Positions 16,165 through 24,876 of a stretch of 64,000 bases of DNA are shown here, in pieces (the first letter of the stretch is position 1; every line of letters starts with the position of its first letter). The DNA comes from Flavobacteriaceae bacterium MAR_2010_188 (lineage in GTDB: Bacteria; Bacteroidota; Bacteroidia; Flavobacteriales; Flavobacteriaceae). The position numbers were made by a program, and so were the translations under genes. Location of the stretch: contig LT629302.1 in the NCBI GenBank assembly GCA_900104375.1, forward strand, positions 2,138,001 through 2,202,000, written 5' to 3'. The notes beneath the pieces are model-generated. The model ran no database searches. It was given only the letters and a program-made list of their open reading frames with translations, and was not told the origin of the DNA.

Positions 16165-16491
16165 ATGGAAAATAAAGGAATGAAAACTTATAGTCTGGAT
16201 GATGTAACCGATAAATACATCGGAAAAAAAGGAACGCCAAAAAGAGAGGAATTCGAAAACGAACTTCGTCTTGATTTAATCGGACACGCAATAAAGCAAG
16301 CACGAAAAGAACGGAATTTGACACAAGCACAACTTGGCGAATTGGTTGGTGTCCAAAAGGCACAGATTTCTAAAATCGAAAACAATTTGACCGACGCTCG
16401 ATTTGACACAATACTTAAAGTTTTTAAGGCATTGAATGCCAAAATTAATTTCAACGTCGAACTGTTGAATCAAAATCTGAATTTGACATAG
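16165..16491 (+). CDS. XRE family antitoxin
   Basis: Starting at ATG 16165 (MENKGMKTYSLDDVTDKYIG), the 108-residue protein carries a helix-turn-helix (LTQAQLGELVGVQKAQISKI, about residues 53-72) and ends in a short hydrophobic region. A frame upstream to 16144 overlaps the toxin end, so the start just after the toxin stop is preferred. It is the antitoxin and repressor of the operon with the eroded toxin. It looks intact, which fits an orphan antitoxin kept after toxin loss. Confidence 0.87.
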   Translation: MENKGMKTYSLDDVTDKYIGKKGTPKREEFENELRLDLIGHAIKQARKERNLTQAQLGELVGVQKAQISKIENNLTDARFDTILKVFKALNAKINFNVELLNQNLNLT

Positions 16492-16508
16492 ATTACGCAA
16501 AACACTAA

Positions 16509-16744
16509 GGACAACAAAGTACATAGCTCATAGCTGGGCAGTTGCTTAACCGAAGTTTCGGCATATTTACGAAGTCCGCCAAATTTTTAATTTGGGTTAT
16601 TGAGAAAAGATACCCCGCCTGCCATCAAATTTCTAGAAATAAGAGGCGGGCAGGTAAGAAAAATTTAAAAATTCGGCTCGTGCTTAACCGAAAATTTATC
16701 TCTAATTTTACCCTACGAGCCATATACAAACCCGTTACCAACAA
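16509..16744. repeat. Diverged relative of repeat C with nested palindrome
   Basis: It opens ACAACAAAGTACATAGC and ends CATATACAAACCCGTTACCAAC. Inside are the motifs of repeat C (GTCCGCCAAATTTTTAATTTGG, here shortened, and AAATTTAAAAATTCGGCTCG). A palindrome is inserted near 16615-16660 with arms CCCCGCCTGCC and GGCGGGCAGG. No gene is seen. Confidence 0.6.
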
Positions 16745-16773
16745 ATAAATTAGTCACATAAACATATTTTAGA

Positions 16774-17970
16774 ATGAAAGCCATACCAACTTTCTCAATG
16801 CAACTCTTCGTTATAATCATTCTCTTTAGCAACATATTACACGCTCAATCAACATTGAAAATCAAGTTTCAACCAGACGATTACGTATATGTTTATGAAA
16901 CAAAAGGTTTTGGAACTCCTAATGATTTATATAGTGCGGTAATTCAAAACATTGCCATAGTCAACCACGATAATGATAGTTTAAAAATTAAGGAAGTTGA
17001 AATTATTGTAAGTCAAGGAGCAATTGAAATACAAAGGTACAAAGTACCTGAAAAAATCCTATTTGAATCTGCTCAAAAGTTCAATACGTATCAGAAACAA
17101 GGAGTTTTAGAATATTATGATTTTCAATTCCAAACTAGCAAATACTTAAATGGTATAAACTTTTCAAAAAGTACTACCCTAGCAAGGGAAGAAGCTTTAG
17201 TAATTACACATCAAACTATGCTTTTTCAAACATTACCTGATTTAATCACTGTTATAGTTAGAGCCAGTGATAATATTGGGAATTCTTTATTAACAGAAGG
17301 TACTTTAAGAGTTATTAATCACAAATCCAATAACCAGTATTATTTTCCACTTAAAGGTACTTGGACAGCTTATGGAGCTCCGTCATTAATAAGCCATCAT
17401 AGATGGGGAAGTATACAAGAATTCGCATTCGATTTGGTTAAAATTGGAGCAAATGGGAATACTCATAATGGAGATGGCAGCAAATTAACTGATTATTATT
17501 CCTTCGGAGAATCTGTATACGCAATTGGTTCTGGCAAAGTAGTCTCTATATTTAATGGAGGAACCGAGTCAAATGAAAACTTAAAACAACCTAATGAATC
17601 TTCTGAAGAATATTTTAATAAATCAGCCAAACTACAGCAAGAACTTTTGTCAAAAGGATTTTCATATGTAATGGGCAATCACATTATTATCGAACATGAT
17701 AATGACGAATACTCCCACTATGCACATTTAAAGACTGGCAGCTTAAAAGTTAAAGTGGGAGATTCTGTTAATAGAGGTCAACAAATTGCAGCATTAGGCC
17801 ATAGTGGTAATAGCACAGAACCTCATTTGCATTTTCATGTGACGGATGGTCCAGACATGGCATACTCTAGAAGTATTCCTGTTTCTTTTGATAATATATC
17901 CTTTTTTCCAGATGATGATAAAAATGTTCGTCATATTCATTATGGGCAAATTTTAATAACCCATGATTAA
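16774..17970 (+). CDS. Secreted M23 family metallopeptidase
   Basis: The 398-residue protein has an N-terminal signal (MQLFVIIILFSNILHA region). An extracellular domain of about 170 residues follows, then the LytM/M23 domain. The metal ligands fit: His and Asp in SHHRWGSIQEFAFDLV (the usual HxGxD block modified), and HLHFH in EPHLHFHVTDG. A GHSGNS motif precedes it. Members cleave peptidoglycan cross-links or elastin-like peptides. Such proteins are also found as single genes in flavobacterial accessory DNA. It lies between a repeat C-like spacer and an IS30 remnant. Confidence 0.85.
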   Translation: MKAIPTFSMQLFVIIILFSNILHAQSTLKIKFQPDDYVYVYETKGFGTPNDLYSAVIQNIAIVNHDNDSLKIKEVEIIVSQGAIEIQRYKVPEKILFESAQKFNTYQKQGVLEYYDFQFQTSKYLNGINFSKSTTLAREEALVITHQTMLFQTLPDLITVIVRASDNIGNSLLTEGTLRVINHKSNNQYYFPLKGTWTAYGAPSLISHHRWGSIQEFAFDLVKIGANGNTHNGDGSKLTDYYSFGESVYAIGSGKVVSIFNGGTESNENLKQPNESSEEYFNKSAKLQQELLSKGFSYVMGNHIIIEHDNDEYSHYAHLKTGSLKVKVGDSVNRGQQIAALGHSGNSTEPHLHFHVTDGPDMAYSRSIPVSFDNISFFPDDDKNVRHIHYGQILITHD

Positions 17971-18011
17971 AATATCAGTTTGTAAGAAGTGGATGGTTAA
18001 AGTTGTTAGCT

Positions 18012-18533
18012 GATAAAGTATATTCAGGACCTAATTAATATATCGCAAAGGACCAAACATGTTGAAAACAGACAGGAACTCGGTCATTGGGAAGCTGATT
18101 TGGTCATCGGTAGAACGCAGAAATCTGCCATCGGGATAATCGTCGAACGAAAGTCGAGATACACCTTGATCATACCGGTGAAAGACAGAAAAACAAAGTC
18201 TGTCACAAGGGCCTTTGCCAAAGAACTCAACCAATTCGAAAACAGACTCACTAAAACCATGACCTACGACAATGGTAATGAAATGGCCGATCATAAATGG
18301 CTTGTCGAACGTACCGAAATGGATATCTATTTTGCTAATCCTTATGCATCATGGGAACGTGGAACCAATGAAAGCACCAATGGACTTATCAGAAGGTATT
18401 TGCCTAAAAAAACAGACTTTAAAACAATAGGCAAAAACAACTCAAGACCATACAATTTAAACTCAATAACAGACCAAGAAAGGTCTTGGGGCACAAAACA
18501 CCTTTGGAGGTCATAACCAAAAACTCCGTCTGA
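18012..18533 (+). mobile_element. IS30-family transposase, C-terminal half (frameshifted)
   Basis: The frame gives ISQRTKHVENRQELGHWEAD and continues as the DDE domain. The first Asp is in GHWEADLVIG, the second in YDNGNEMADH, and Glu in WERGTNESTNGLIRRY. A one-base slip in the A-run near 18433 shifts the frame. In the other frame the end continues as FKLNNRPRKVLGHKTPLEVI and stops at 18533. The N-terminal DNA-binding part is missing at this end; a matching piece lies 1 kb downstream at 19488-19694. The element is dead. Confidence 0.85.
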
Positions 18534-18687
18534 TTTTTTCTTTTCTGAAAAGCCTCCGCAAAAATCTAGGTTTTTTTAGATAGAAAAAATTAAATTGAAC
18601 CATAACCGATTAGCAACTTTTGTTGCGTTAATACCTTGAATGCACTTGTCGTTCAAAGAAATAGTAATGTGTAAATTCATAATTTTG

Positions 18688-18695
18688 TATCTTTG
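18688..18695 (+). promoter_or_regulatory. Promoter -7 element
   Basis: TATCTTTG fits TAnnTTTG exactly, 15 bases before the antitoxin ATG at 18711. The upstream TTTG element is not clear. Confidence 0.45.
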
Positions 18696-18710
18696 ATAAA
18701 AAGCTAAAAA

Positions 18711-18953
18711 ATGGATTTGCAAACGAGAAAATTGGAACTTATTCAAGAATTTTTAAAAATTCAAAGTGAAGATGTTATTTCACGTCTTGAAAAAATCTTG
18801 AGAAAGGAAAACAAAATATCAGAAAACGAAAATTTCAAACCAATGACAATTGAGGAATTTAACTCTCGAATTGACCAATCAATGGAGGATTCAAAAAATG
18901 GTCGATTAATTGAAGCGAGCGAATTAAAAGCCAAAATCGACAAATGGAATTGA
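18711..18953 (+). CDS. Antitoxin-like protein of a ParE/RelE pair
   Basis: The 80-residue protein is acidic and helical: MDLQTRKLELIQEFLKIQSE at the start, MTIEEFNSRIDQSMEDSKNG in the middle, and ELKAKIDKWN at the end. This layout is common in Bacteroidota antitoxins before RelE/ParE toxins. There is no helix-turn-helix. The end overlaps the toxin start by 10 bases. The pair sits between the two pieces of IS30. Confidence 0.82.
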   Translation: MDLQTRKLELIQEFLKIQSEDVISRLEKILRKENKISENENFKPMTIEEFNSRIDQSMEDSKNGRLIEASELKAKIDKWN

Positions 18954-19261
18954 AATTATTTTGGACTGATTTTTCTCAAAAAGAACTCCAAAAGATTTAT
19001 AAATACTATCGAGAAAAAACAGGAATTCGGATTGCAAAAAAGCTCGCTAACGGAATTTGTAATGAAACTTTAAAACTAAAAAAGCAACCGAAACTCGGAC
19101 AAACCGAAGAACTTCTAAGAAAAAGAGAACAAGAATTTAGATATTTAGTTTATAAAAATTATAAAATTATTTATTGGATTAACAATAAAGAAAATAGAAT
19201 TGAAATAAACGATGTTTTTGATACTCGACAAAACCCAATAAAAGTAGAACGGACAAAATAA
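18944..19261 (+). CDS. ParE/RelE superfamily toxin
   Basis: The 105-residue protein begins MELKLFWTDFSQKELQKIYK and has the ParE layout: two N-terminal helices (YYREKTGIRIAKKLANGI), QEFRYLVYKNYKIIYWINN in the central strands, and an end strand (IEINDVFDTRQNPIK). ParE-type toxins poison gyrase while RelE types cut mRNA; the lack of a clear catalytic set favours ParE. Start overlaps the antitoxin stop, as expected for coupled translation. The pair looks intact. Confidence 0.86.
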   Translation: MELKLFWTDFSQKELQKIYKYYREKTGIRIAKKLANGICNETLKLKKQPKLGQTEELLRKREQEFRYLVYKNYKIIYWINNKENRIEINDVFDTRQNPIKVERTK

Positions 19262-19267
19262 AGGCCA

Positions 19268-19462
19268 GTTGCCAACAAAGAAGTGTATAAAAAATTGCTA
19301 TTACAGGTATTCCGAGAGGTTTTTGCTTATTTGTTTAGTCCACCAGATTTTTAATTTGGCTATATGTAGAGAATTAAGTTAAACATAGAAATTAAAAATC
19401 TGGCTCATTGCTAAACCGAAAAATGAACCCGAAAAAGGTCAACCTATTTCAGTATAATACAA
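19268..19462. repeat. Intergenic repeat C, copy 2
   Basis: It starts GTTGCCAACAAAGAAGTGTA seven bases after the toxin stop and is almost identical to 15564-15752 over its length. Like copy 1 it follows a toxin-antitoxin pair and precedes a broken gene (the IS30 N-terminal piece). Confidence 0.8.
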
Positions 19463-19487
19463 ACCCTCTCCGAATTCAATAACTTAA

Positions 19488-19694
19488 CGCAACAGAAAAA
19501 AGCACCGACGATTATCCCTGAAAGAACGGGTCGTTATCCAAACTTTATTAGAAGAGAACAGGTCAAAATCTTTCATTGCCAAAAAGCTCGATCGCTCACG
19601 TTCTACCATCACCAGAGAAGTCAATAATGGGTATCAAATCCTAGCGATGAATATTATGCGAACTCTAAACGAGTTGTGCCTAAGGAAAAGCTAA
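19488..19694 (+). mobile_element. IS30-family transposase, N-terminal piece
   Basis: The frame reads RNRKKHRRLSLKERVVIQ, then LLEENRSKSFIAKKLDRSRS and TITREVNNGY, before a garbled end. This is the N-terminal helix-turn-helix of IS30 transposases. It stops before the catalytic domain. The catalytic half lies upstream on the same strand (18012-18533), so the order is inverted relative to a normal gene. From 19695 to 19918 I see no gene. Confidence 0.75.
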
Positions 19695-19918
19695 AAACGA
19701 TTTCAATGAGAATTTTGATTTGAATTTAAAAGGAGAAAATTTAAACATATAACTGAATCAATATGGTCAATACTTAGTCTGTCTTAAAGATAATTAATGT
19801 CTTCTTTTTTGTCGTATAGCTTCAGCTCTCCGAAGTCCTCGGACTTACTCATTCTTCAAAATCATTTTAACAAAGCAAATTCTTATATTGAATGCCCAAA
19901 ACCAACCCTTCTGAATTC

Positions 19919-21634
19919 ATGAAATTAATTCCAAAAATTTTATTTTTATCGTTTTTGTTGCTTTTGATGAACGCATGTAGTGGGGCCAAACAAGAATCCG
20001 CTGACCTTGTAATTACCAATGCCTTAATTCTGACCATCGATGAGGCTTCACCCAGGGCCGAAGCCATTGCTATAAAGGGTGAGACCATTTTGGCGATAGG
20101 CACAAACGAAGAAATTCAAGCATACATAAATTCAGAGGCTACAGAGGTCATCGATGCAAAAGGAAGGTTACTGACGCCTGGCTTCAATGATTCACACGTG
20201 CATTTAGATGGGATAGACCCAGATTACGTGGATTTAAGATACATTACCGATCAAGCCGAAATAGCACGAAGGGTCAAAAAACAAATAGCTATAACAGAAA
20301 AAGGTGAGCTGGTATTAGGTGGCAACTGGGAACATGAAATGTTTAAAGACCGCCAATGGCCTACCAAGGAAACCTTAGATTCTGTTTCGCCCGAGCATCC
20401 GGTAATTCTATATCGTGCAGATGGCCATTCCGTCCTAGCTAACAGTTTGGCCATGAAACTTGCGGGCATTACCGATGCCACGCCAAACCCATTCGGTGGA
20501 ACTATTATGCGCGATGCAAAAGGCAAGGCCACCGGAATTTTTCAAGAGAAAGCAAGAGGGTTGATTACCTACACCGTCAAAGCCAATGAAAGTTCAGATA
20601 AAAGTTCGGAAACCGCAAAAATGGAACAATGGCGCGCTGCTTTTAAACATGTTGCCAGTTTGGGCATTACGAGCGTCCGCCGTGTTTGTGCATCCTTAGA
20701 TTCGGTAGCAGTGGACCCATCAATTTACCAAAAGTTCAAAGAGCTGGGTGAACTTACCTATCGCGTGACCTTTAGTGGAAAATTTCCGGCTTCCGATGCC
20801 ACGCTTCAAGAATATAGCGATTTGGCAAAAGCCTATCCACCTGAAAACGATTGGATCCGTTTCGGCCCTATAAAAGGTCATATTGATGGTACCTTAGGTT
20901 CTGGAACCATGATGGTGTTCGAACCTTTTAAAGACGCTCCGGATATTGGCTTGGGCTTGGAGCAAATGCCCTATGATGCTTTTGAAGAACGTATTGTTGC
21001 TGCTGATAAAATGAATATGCAATTAACCATACATGCCATTGGTCCGCGCGGTAATGATTGGGTATTAAATGCTTACCAAAAAGCAAGGGATGTTAACGGA
21101 AAACGCGATGCACGCCACACTATAGAGCATGCCCAAATTTTGAGAAAAGAGGATATAGACCGCTTTAATGCATTAAATGTAGTTGCTTCCATGCAACCAC
21201 TACACGTAGTTACGGACAAACGCTTCGCAGAAAAGCGCATTGGCATGGAAAACCTTCAATATTCTTATGCATGGAATAGTTTGAATGCTTCTGGAGCTCA
21301 TATTTCCTTTGGCAGCGATTACCCCGTAGAACCTTTAAATCCGTTATTTGGCCTCTATGCCGCAATTACCAGAAAAGATTTAAAAGGGGAATCTGGCGAA
21401 GGTTGGGTGCCTAAAGAAAAAATAACATTAGAAAAAGCTATCGAATTCTACACCTTAGGTTCTAGTTACGGTGAATTTATGGAAGATAGAAAAGGAAAGT
21501 TGAAAAAAGGGTATTTGGCCGATATGGTACTTTTTGACCGCAACTTGTTGTCCGTACAACCAGCTGAACTTCTGGAATCAAAAGTCACCTATACTATCGT
21601 AGGTGGTAAAATCGTGTTTAAAGATGAAATATAG
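19919..21634 (+). CDS. YtcJ-like amidohydrolase, lipoprotein
   Basis: The ATG at 19919 gives a lipoprotein signal (MKLIPKILFLSFLLLLMNAC, lipobox LMNAC), better than the ATG at 19892. The 571-residue protein has the Amidohydro_3 layout. HxH is in GFNDSHVHLDG, GNWEHEMF comes near residue 130, His residues are in QLTIHAIGPRG and HTIEHAQIL, and the metal Asp is in ISFGSDYPVEP. The C-terminal end YLADMVLFDRNLL is typical. Such enzymes act on N-substituted amides or formamides; the substrate is unknown. It is anchored to a membrane facing the periplasm. The next gene, 131 bases on, may be in the same unit. Confidence 0.88.
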   Translation: MKLIPKILFLSFLLLLMNACSGAKQESADLVITNALILTIDEASPRAEAIAIKGETILAIGTNEEIQAYINSEATEVIDAKGRLLTPGFNDSHVHLDGIDPDYVDLRYITDQAEIARRVKKQIAITEKGELVLGGNWEHEMFKDRQWPTKETLDSVSPEHPVILYRADGHSVLANSLAMKLAGITDATPNPFGGTIMRDAKGKATGIFQEKARGLITYTVKANESSDKSSETAKMEQWRAAFKHVASLGITSVRRVCASLDSVAVDPSIYQKFKELGELTYRVTFSGKFPASDATLQEYSDLAKAYPPENDWIRFGPIKGHIDGTLGSGTMMVFEPFKDAPDIGLGLEQMPYDAFEERIVAADKMNMQLTIHAIGPRGNDWVLNAYQKARDVNGKRDARHTIEHAQILRKEDIDRFNALNVVASMQPLHVVTDKRFAEKRIGMENLQYSYAWNSLNASGAHISFGSDYPVEPLNPLFGLYAAITRKDLKGESGEGWVPKEKITLEKAIEFYTLGSSYGEFMEDRKGKLKKGYLADMVLFDRNLLSVQPAELLESKVTYTIVGGKIVFKDEI

Positions 21635-21765
21635 CTAAAGGGCCGGCATGTTATTATAGAAACAAGACTTGGCCCCGCTCCATAAAGTCTTTCTGATAAT
21701 ACCATTAAGTGGTTTTTTTAACCTAAAAGTGATTGACTTACTATTAAGGTTCTTTATATTAGTAG

Positions 21766-23067
21766 ATGGCCAATTTAAGTTTGATTTTTTCTCGATTCCT
21801 AAAAAATATTTCAACTTTTAAAAAAGTCTTTTTTTGGATTTTTTTAATAGCAGCTACCAATCCCGCACTTTGCCAACAGACCGAAGAGGATAGCTATACC
21901 CGATACGAATTACTAAATCCTGAAAACCATGAATTCCGAATTATTTATGATGTAAGTGCTACCTCAGCGGGTGCCACCCATTATTGGAATACCCTAAGAA
22001 AAGGTAGTGAACATAAAGTGGATGCAGTTTGGGATGCCTATTCAGGAAAAAAACTGAATTGGGAAATTGTTGACGGGGAAACCGCCAAGGCAAACGGGCT
22101 GCAAAACGCCGATGATGATGGTGAATATTTACAAGTAACTTTGGCAAGGCCAGTACCTGAAAACGGTGAAACGCGATTGCAAATCGATAAAACCTATGCA
22201 GATCCGGATAGCTATTTCCAAAAGGACGGAAGCCTAGTTTTTTCAAGAAGTTTAGGTATAGCACGTAACAGCATCGTATTGCCAAAAGGCTTTGAAGTAA
22301 CCCATTGTAATTACCCCTCTCAAGTGCAATTGACCTCAGAAGGACTTATAAAACTTAGTTTTATGAACGATGGCCCACAAGCAGTTCCTTTAGAAATTAA
22401 GGCACGCCCACTACCTAAAACAGTAACTATCAAAAAACCCGAAGCAGATCAATATATTTTTGATAATTCGGGTGCAGGTAGAAACCAGTCGAATGTTCGC
22501 TTGGGTTGGGAATTTGAAGAGCGTGCGAATCAAAATCGGGAAATTGTTTATTTCTTGCAGCAACCTGAAACGCATTCGTTTCTTTTGTACCATGATTATA
22601 CCGAAACCAAAATAGGCATGGACCGATACCTTAATATTGTTCGTGCAGGTAGTAAAGCATCAGACCCATCGGCAATACTCTTGGATACTGGTGAATCATT
22701 AGTGGTTGAAACCCTAAAGGGAGAAGAAATCACAGAAAAAGGTATTGATCTAGGAGGCCCCATAACCCAAGAATCAGAAGTTATTGCTATTTGGTATGAG
22801 CCCATAAAGGAAGGTGAGACAAAACGATTGCGAATAACGGAGACCTATACCGACGAGAACAGGTACGGCACTTATGGAGATGAACTGATATGGGATCGCA
22901 GTTTTGGGCGCAGTCGTAATGTTGTTATTTTACCTCCTGGATGGTTTTTAACTACCAGTTCCGTTCCAGCGGTCATCGACCAAAATGAAAACGGACTAAC
23001 CGCTCTACATTTCGTTAACGACAGACCTGATAATATCGATGTTTATATTAAAGCACAAAAAAAATAA
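21766..23067 (+). CDS. Exported protein with two tandem homologous domains, unknown function
   Basis: The 433-residue protein has a long N-terminal signal segment (VFFWIFLIAATNPALC). Two repeats of about 190 residues follow, roughly 45-215 and 250-432. They share the order FRIIYDVSATSAGATHYWN / FLLYHDYTETKIGMDRYLN, a GSEHK/GSKAS turn, ETRLQIDKTYADPDSY / TKRLRITETYTDENRY, and SLGIARNSIVLPKGF / SFGRSRNVVILPPGW. Predicted fold is beta-rich. I do not recognise a family. Downstream of a membrane-anchored amidohydrolase, it may assist it, but that is speculative. Confidence 0.75.
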   Translation: MANLSLIFSRFLKNISTFKKVFFWIFLIAATNPALCQQTEEDSYTRYELLNPENHEFRIIYDVSATSAGATHYWNTLRKGSEHKVDAVWDAYSGKKLNWEIVDGETAKANGLQNADDDGEYLQVTLARPVPENGETRLQIDKTYADPDSYFQKDGSLVFSRSLGIARNSIVLPKGFEVTHCNYPSQVQLTSEGLIKLSFMNDGPQAVPLEIKARPLPKTVTIKKPEADQYIFDNSGAGRNQSNVRLGWEFEERANQNREIVYFLQQPETHSFLLYHDYTETKIGMDRYLNIVRAGSKASDPSAILLDTGESLVVETLKGEEITEKGIDLGGPITQESEVIAIWYEPIKEGETKRLRITETYTDENRYGTYGDELIWDRSFGRSRNVVILPPGWFLTTSSVPAVIDQNENGLTALHFVNDRPDNIDVYIKAQKK

Positions 23068-23083
23068 TTCTACAAAAACCCAG

Positions 23084-23545
23084 ATGATGAAAAAATTACT
23101 TTGCTCACTATTCCTGTCCCTTGCCTTTATTGCATCTTCGCAGACCATAAATTGAATTAGAATTTTCTATTTAATCTTTCTGACCATTAAGAAAAAATAG
23201 GGTGCCAAACTCCCCCGGCTAGCGCGAGCGTCACGCTTGTGACGTACCGAGTTATCCATAACAGGAGAGAAATATCATAAAACAAGCTGCCATTATCTTA
23301 AGAATTCTAAAAAGGAAATTAGTTTAGATAAAGCAAAAGAACTAGGATTTAGCGCATGCTCGGTTTGCAAACCTATTAGCGCAAATGCAAATACGAACTC
23401 AGCAGTAAACTCTAATTCTATTTCTTCAAATGCACCACCAGTAACAAAAAAATCTATCGCTACCCAATGTACCGGTAAGACAAAAGCAGGTAAAAGGTGT
23501 AAACGGATGACTAAAAGTTCTAATGGAAGATGTTATCAGCATTGA
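23084..23545 (+). pseudogene. Secreted Cys/His-rich protein gene interrupted by a ~100-bp element
   Basis: ATG 23084 starts a signal peptide (MMKKLLCSLFLSLAFIASSQ) that ends at TGA 23153 right after its cleavage site. From about 23250 another open frame continues without a start: ITGEKYHKTSCHYLK, then LDKAKELGFSACSVCKP, a Ser/Asn linker, and CTGKTKAGKRCKRMTKSSNG ending CYQH at 23545. The two parts fit head to tail as one protein with a CHY..CxxC domain and a C-terminal Cys-rich finger. The intervening ~100 bases include a hairpin GCGTCAC-GCTT-GTGACG. The join is inferred. The gene is not functional as it stands. Confidence 0.6.
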
Positions 23546-24004
23546 ATCATAAAGAACATTATATTCTTTACTTAGATGAGATTAACAACGCTGTCAATAG
23601 CTTTATCTCATAAATCTTAAAAACTCCATTTTTATTGCTCTTAGTACGGGAATCCTCAATTTCCATGTCTGAGTATTATTTAAATTGCTCAATATTGAAA
23701 AGCACACTAATTACTACAACCTATATTGCTTTCTACGGTCTTTGACAAGACAGTACTAATTTTAAAATGTAAAAAAGAAATATATTTTCAATAAAAAAGG
23801 AAAAATCGCTCAATCAACCTTTAAGGATTTTATCCCGTTTTATCTGGCGTAATTGGTAGTTTACTGGCATGGGAGTGGATAATTTTTACTTAATTTGTAC
23901 GAACTTAATGATAAACAGAAATATACTTGCCAGATAACTAACTATATTCCATTGTTGTCATGCCGAAAACTGCAAAAAGAACTAAAATTTGAAGAATGTC
24001 ACAT

Positions 24005-24133
24005 TTACTCTCCTAATGTTGCATTCTCACTGATTTCAGAATGGGAGCTGTAGGCAAAGTCTGGAACTGAATTTCCGTTTTTGGCACAAGACATCAACGG
24101 CATAAAAAATAGTATTAAAATATAGTTTTTCAT
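24005..24133 (-). CDS. Small lipoprotein (42 residues), possibly a remnant
   Basis: The frame starts MKNYILILFFMPLMSCAKNG, a clear type II signal with lipobox PLMSC, and ends SEISENATLGE. After the stop no related coding is seen. It may be a real small lipoprotein or the 5' end of a lost gene. The rest of 23546-24231 has no visible gene. Confidence 0.35.
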   Translation of the reverse strand: MKNYILILFFMPLMSCAKNGNSVPDFAYSSHSEISENATLGE

Positions 24134-24231
24134 TTTATAATGGTGTTACTGTTTGATGGATTGGACTCGGTTAGAATGAAAACCTGACAACTATTTGAAA
24201 CATAAGGTAATGTTAAAACATTTTTTTAATC

Positions 24232-24247
24232 CTAAACGATTGGTTAG
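24232..24247. promoter_or_regulatory. TetR operator, site 1
   Basis: CTAAAC-GATT-GGTTAG is a palindrome with one arm mismatch, 47 bases before the TetR start codon. It is followed by TTTTG and preceded by ACATTTTTTTAAT. Both the palindrome and the flank match the site at 24877. Negative autoregulation is the natural reading. Confidence 0.6.
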
Positions 24248-24293
24248 TTTTGTCCTCTAATAAGAAAAAATTCCGTTTTCGCGGAAAGTAGTC

Positions 24294-24857
24294 ATGTCCA
24301 GAAGAAAGCAATATATAGAAGAAGAAGTTATAGACAAAGCGATGCATTTGTTTTGGCGAAACGGCTATGAAAACACTTCGATGCAAATGCTTGAAAAAGA
24401 AATGGGAATAAATAAGTTTTCTATATATTCTAGCTTTGGAAGCAAGCATGGTCTTTTTATTGAAAGTTTGAAAAGTTACAAATCAAAAGTTAATGACATT
24501 TTCGAAACCTTTAAAAATTCAAATAATGGCGTAGAAGATATTAAAAGATTTTTCTATGATTCGGTAAAAATTTGTGACATTGATGGTAATCAAAAGGGAT
24601 GTTTAGTTACCAATACTTACAACGATTTTGCAGAAAGTGAAGATAACTTAATAAAAGAACAGATGACGATTTTTATGGAGAACCTTAAAAATACATTCAT
24701 CGAAAAATTAAGAATGGACACATCAAAGGATGATGAGACAATACTAAAACAAGCCAACTTTTTAGTTTTGGCAAAACATGGTCTGGCTGCCGCCACGAGA
24801 GTCAACAGCCCGAAAGAAATAGAAGATTACATTGAAATGACATTTAAAAACCTATAA
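24294..24857 (+). CDS. TetR/AcrR family transcriptional regulator
   Basis: The 187-residue protein has the TetR DNA-binding domain: KAMHLFWRNGYENTSMQMLE, then KEMGINKFSIYSSFGSKHGL (helix-turn-helix, residues about 27-53). The C-terminal ligand domain includes GCLVTNTYNDFAESEDN and ends ATRVNSPKEIEDYIEM. It sits directly upstream of a redox gene pair with 64 bases between. Palindromes CTAAAC-N4-GTTTAG lie before its own gene and before the next one, so it most likely represses both. Inducer is not known. Confidence 0.9.
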   Translation: MSRRKQYIEEEVIDKAMHLFWRNGYENTSMQMLEKEMGINKFSIYSSFGSKHGLFIESLKSYKSKVNDIFETFKNSNNGVEDIKRFFYDSVKICDIDGNQKGCLVTNTYNDFAESEDNLIKEQMTIFMENLKNTFIEKLRMDTSKDDETILKQANFLVLAKHGLAAATRVNSPKEIEDYIEMTFKNL

Positions 24858-24876
24858 ACATTTTTTTACACCAAAA

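Noticed and set aside
15931-16454. Alternative frames overlapping the eroded toxin and XRE antitoxin (66-88 codons)
   Set aside because: They overlap genes with recognisable families and show no motif of their own.
13088-19462. A classical integron
   Set aside because: No integrase gene or attI is present, and the spacer ends do not match RYYYAAC/GTTRRRY strictly; only an integron-like organisation can be claimed.
12000-20000. A CRISPR array, because of repeated spacers
   Set aside because: The repeats are 50-230 bases long, unevenly spaced and separated by genes; no short regular repeat-spacer units or cas genes are present.
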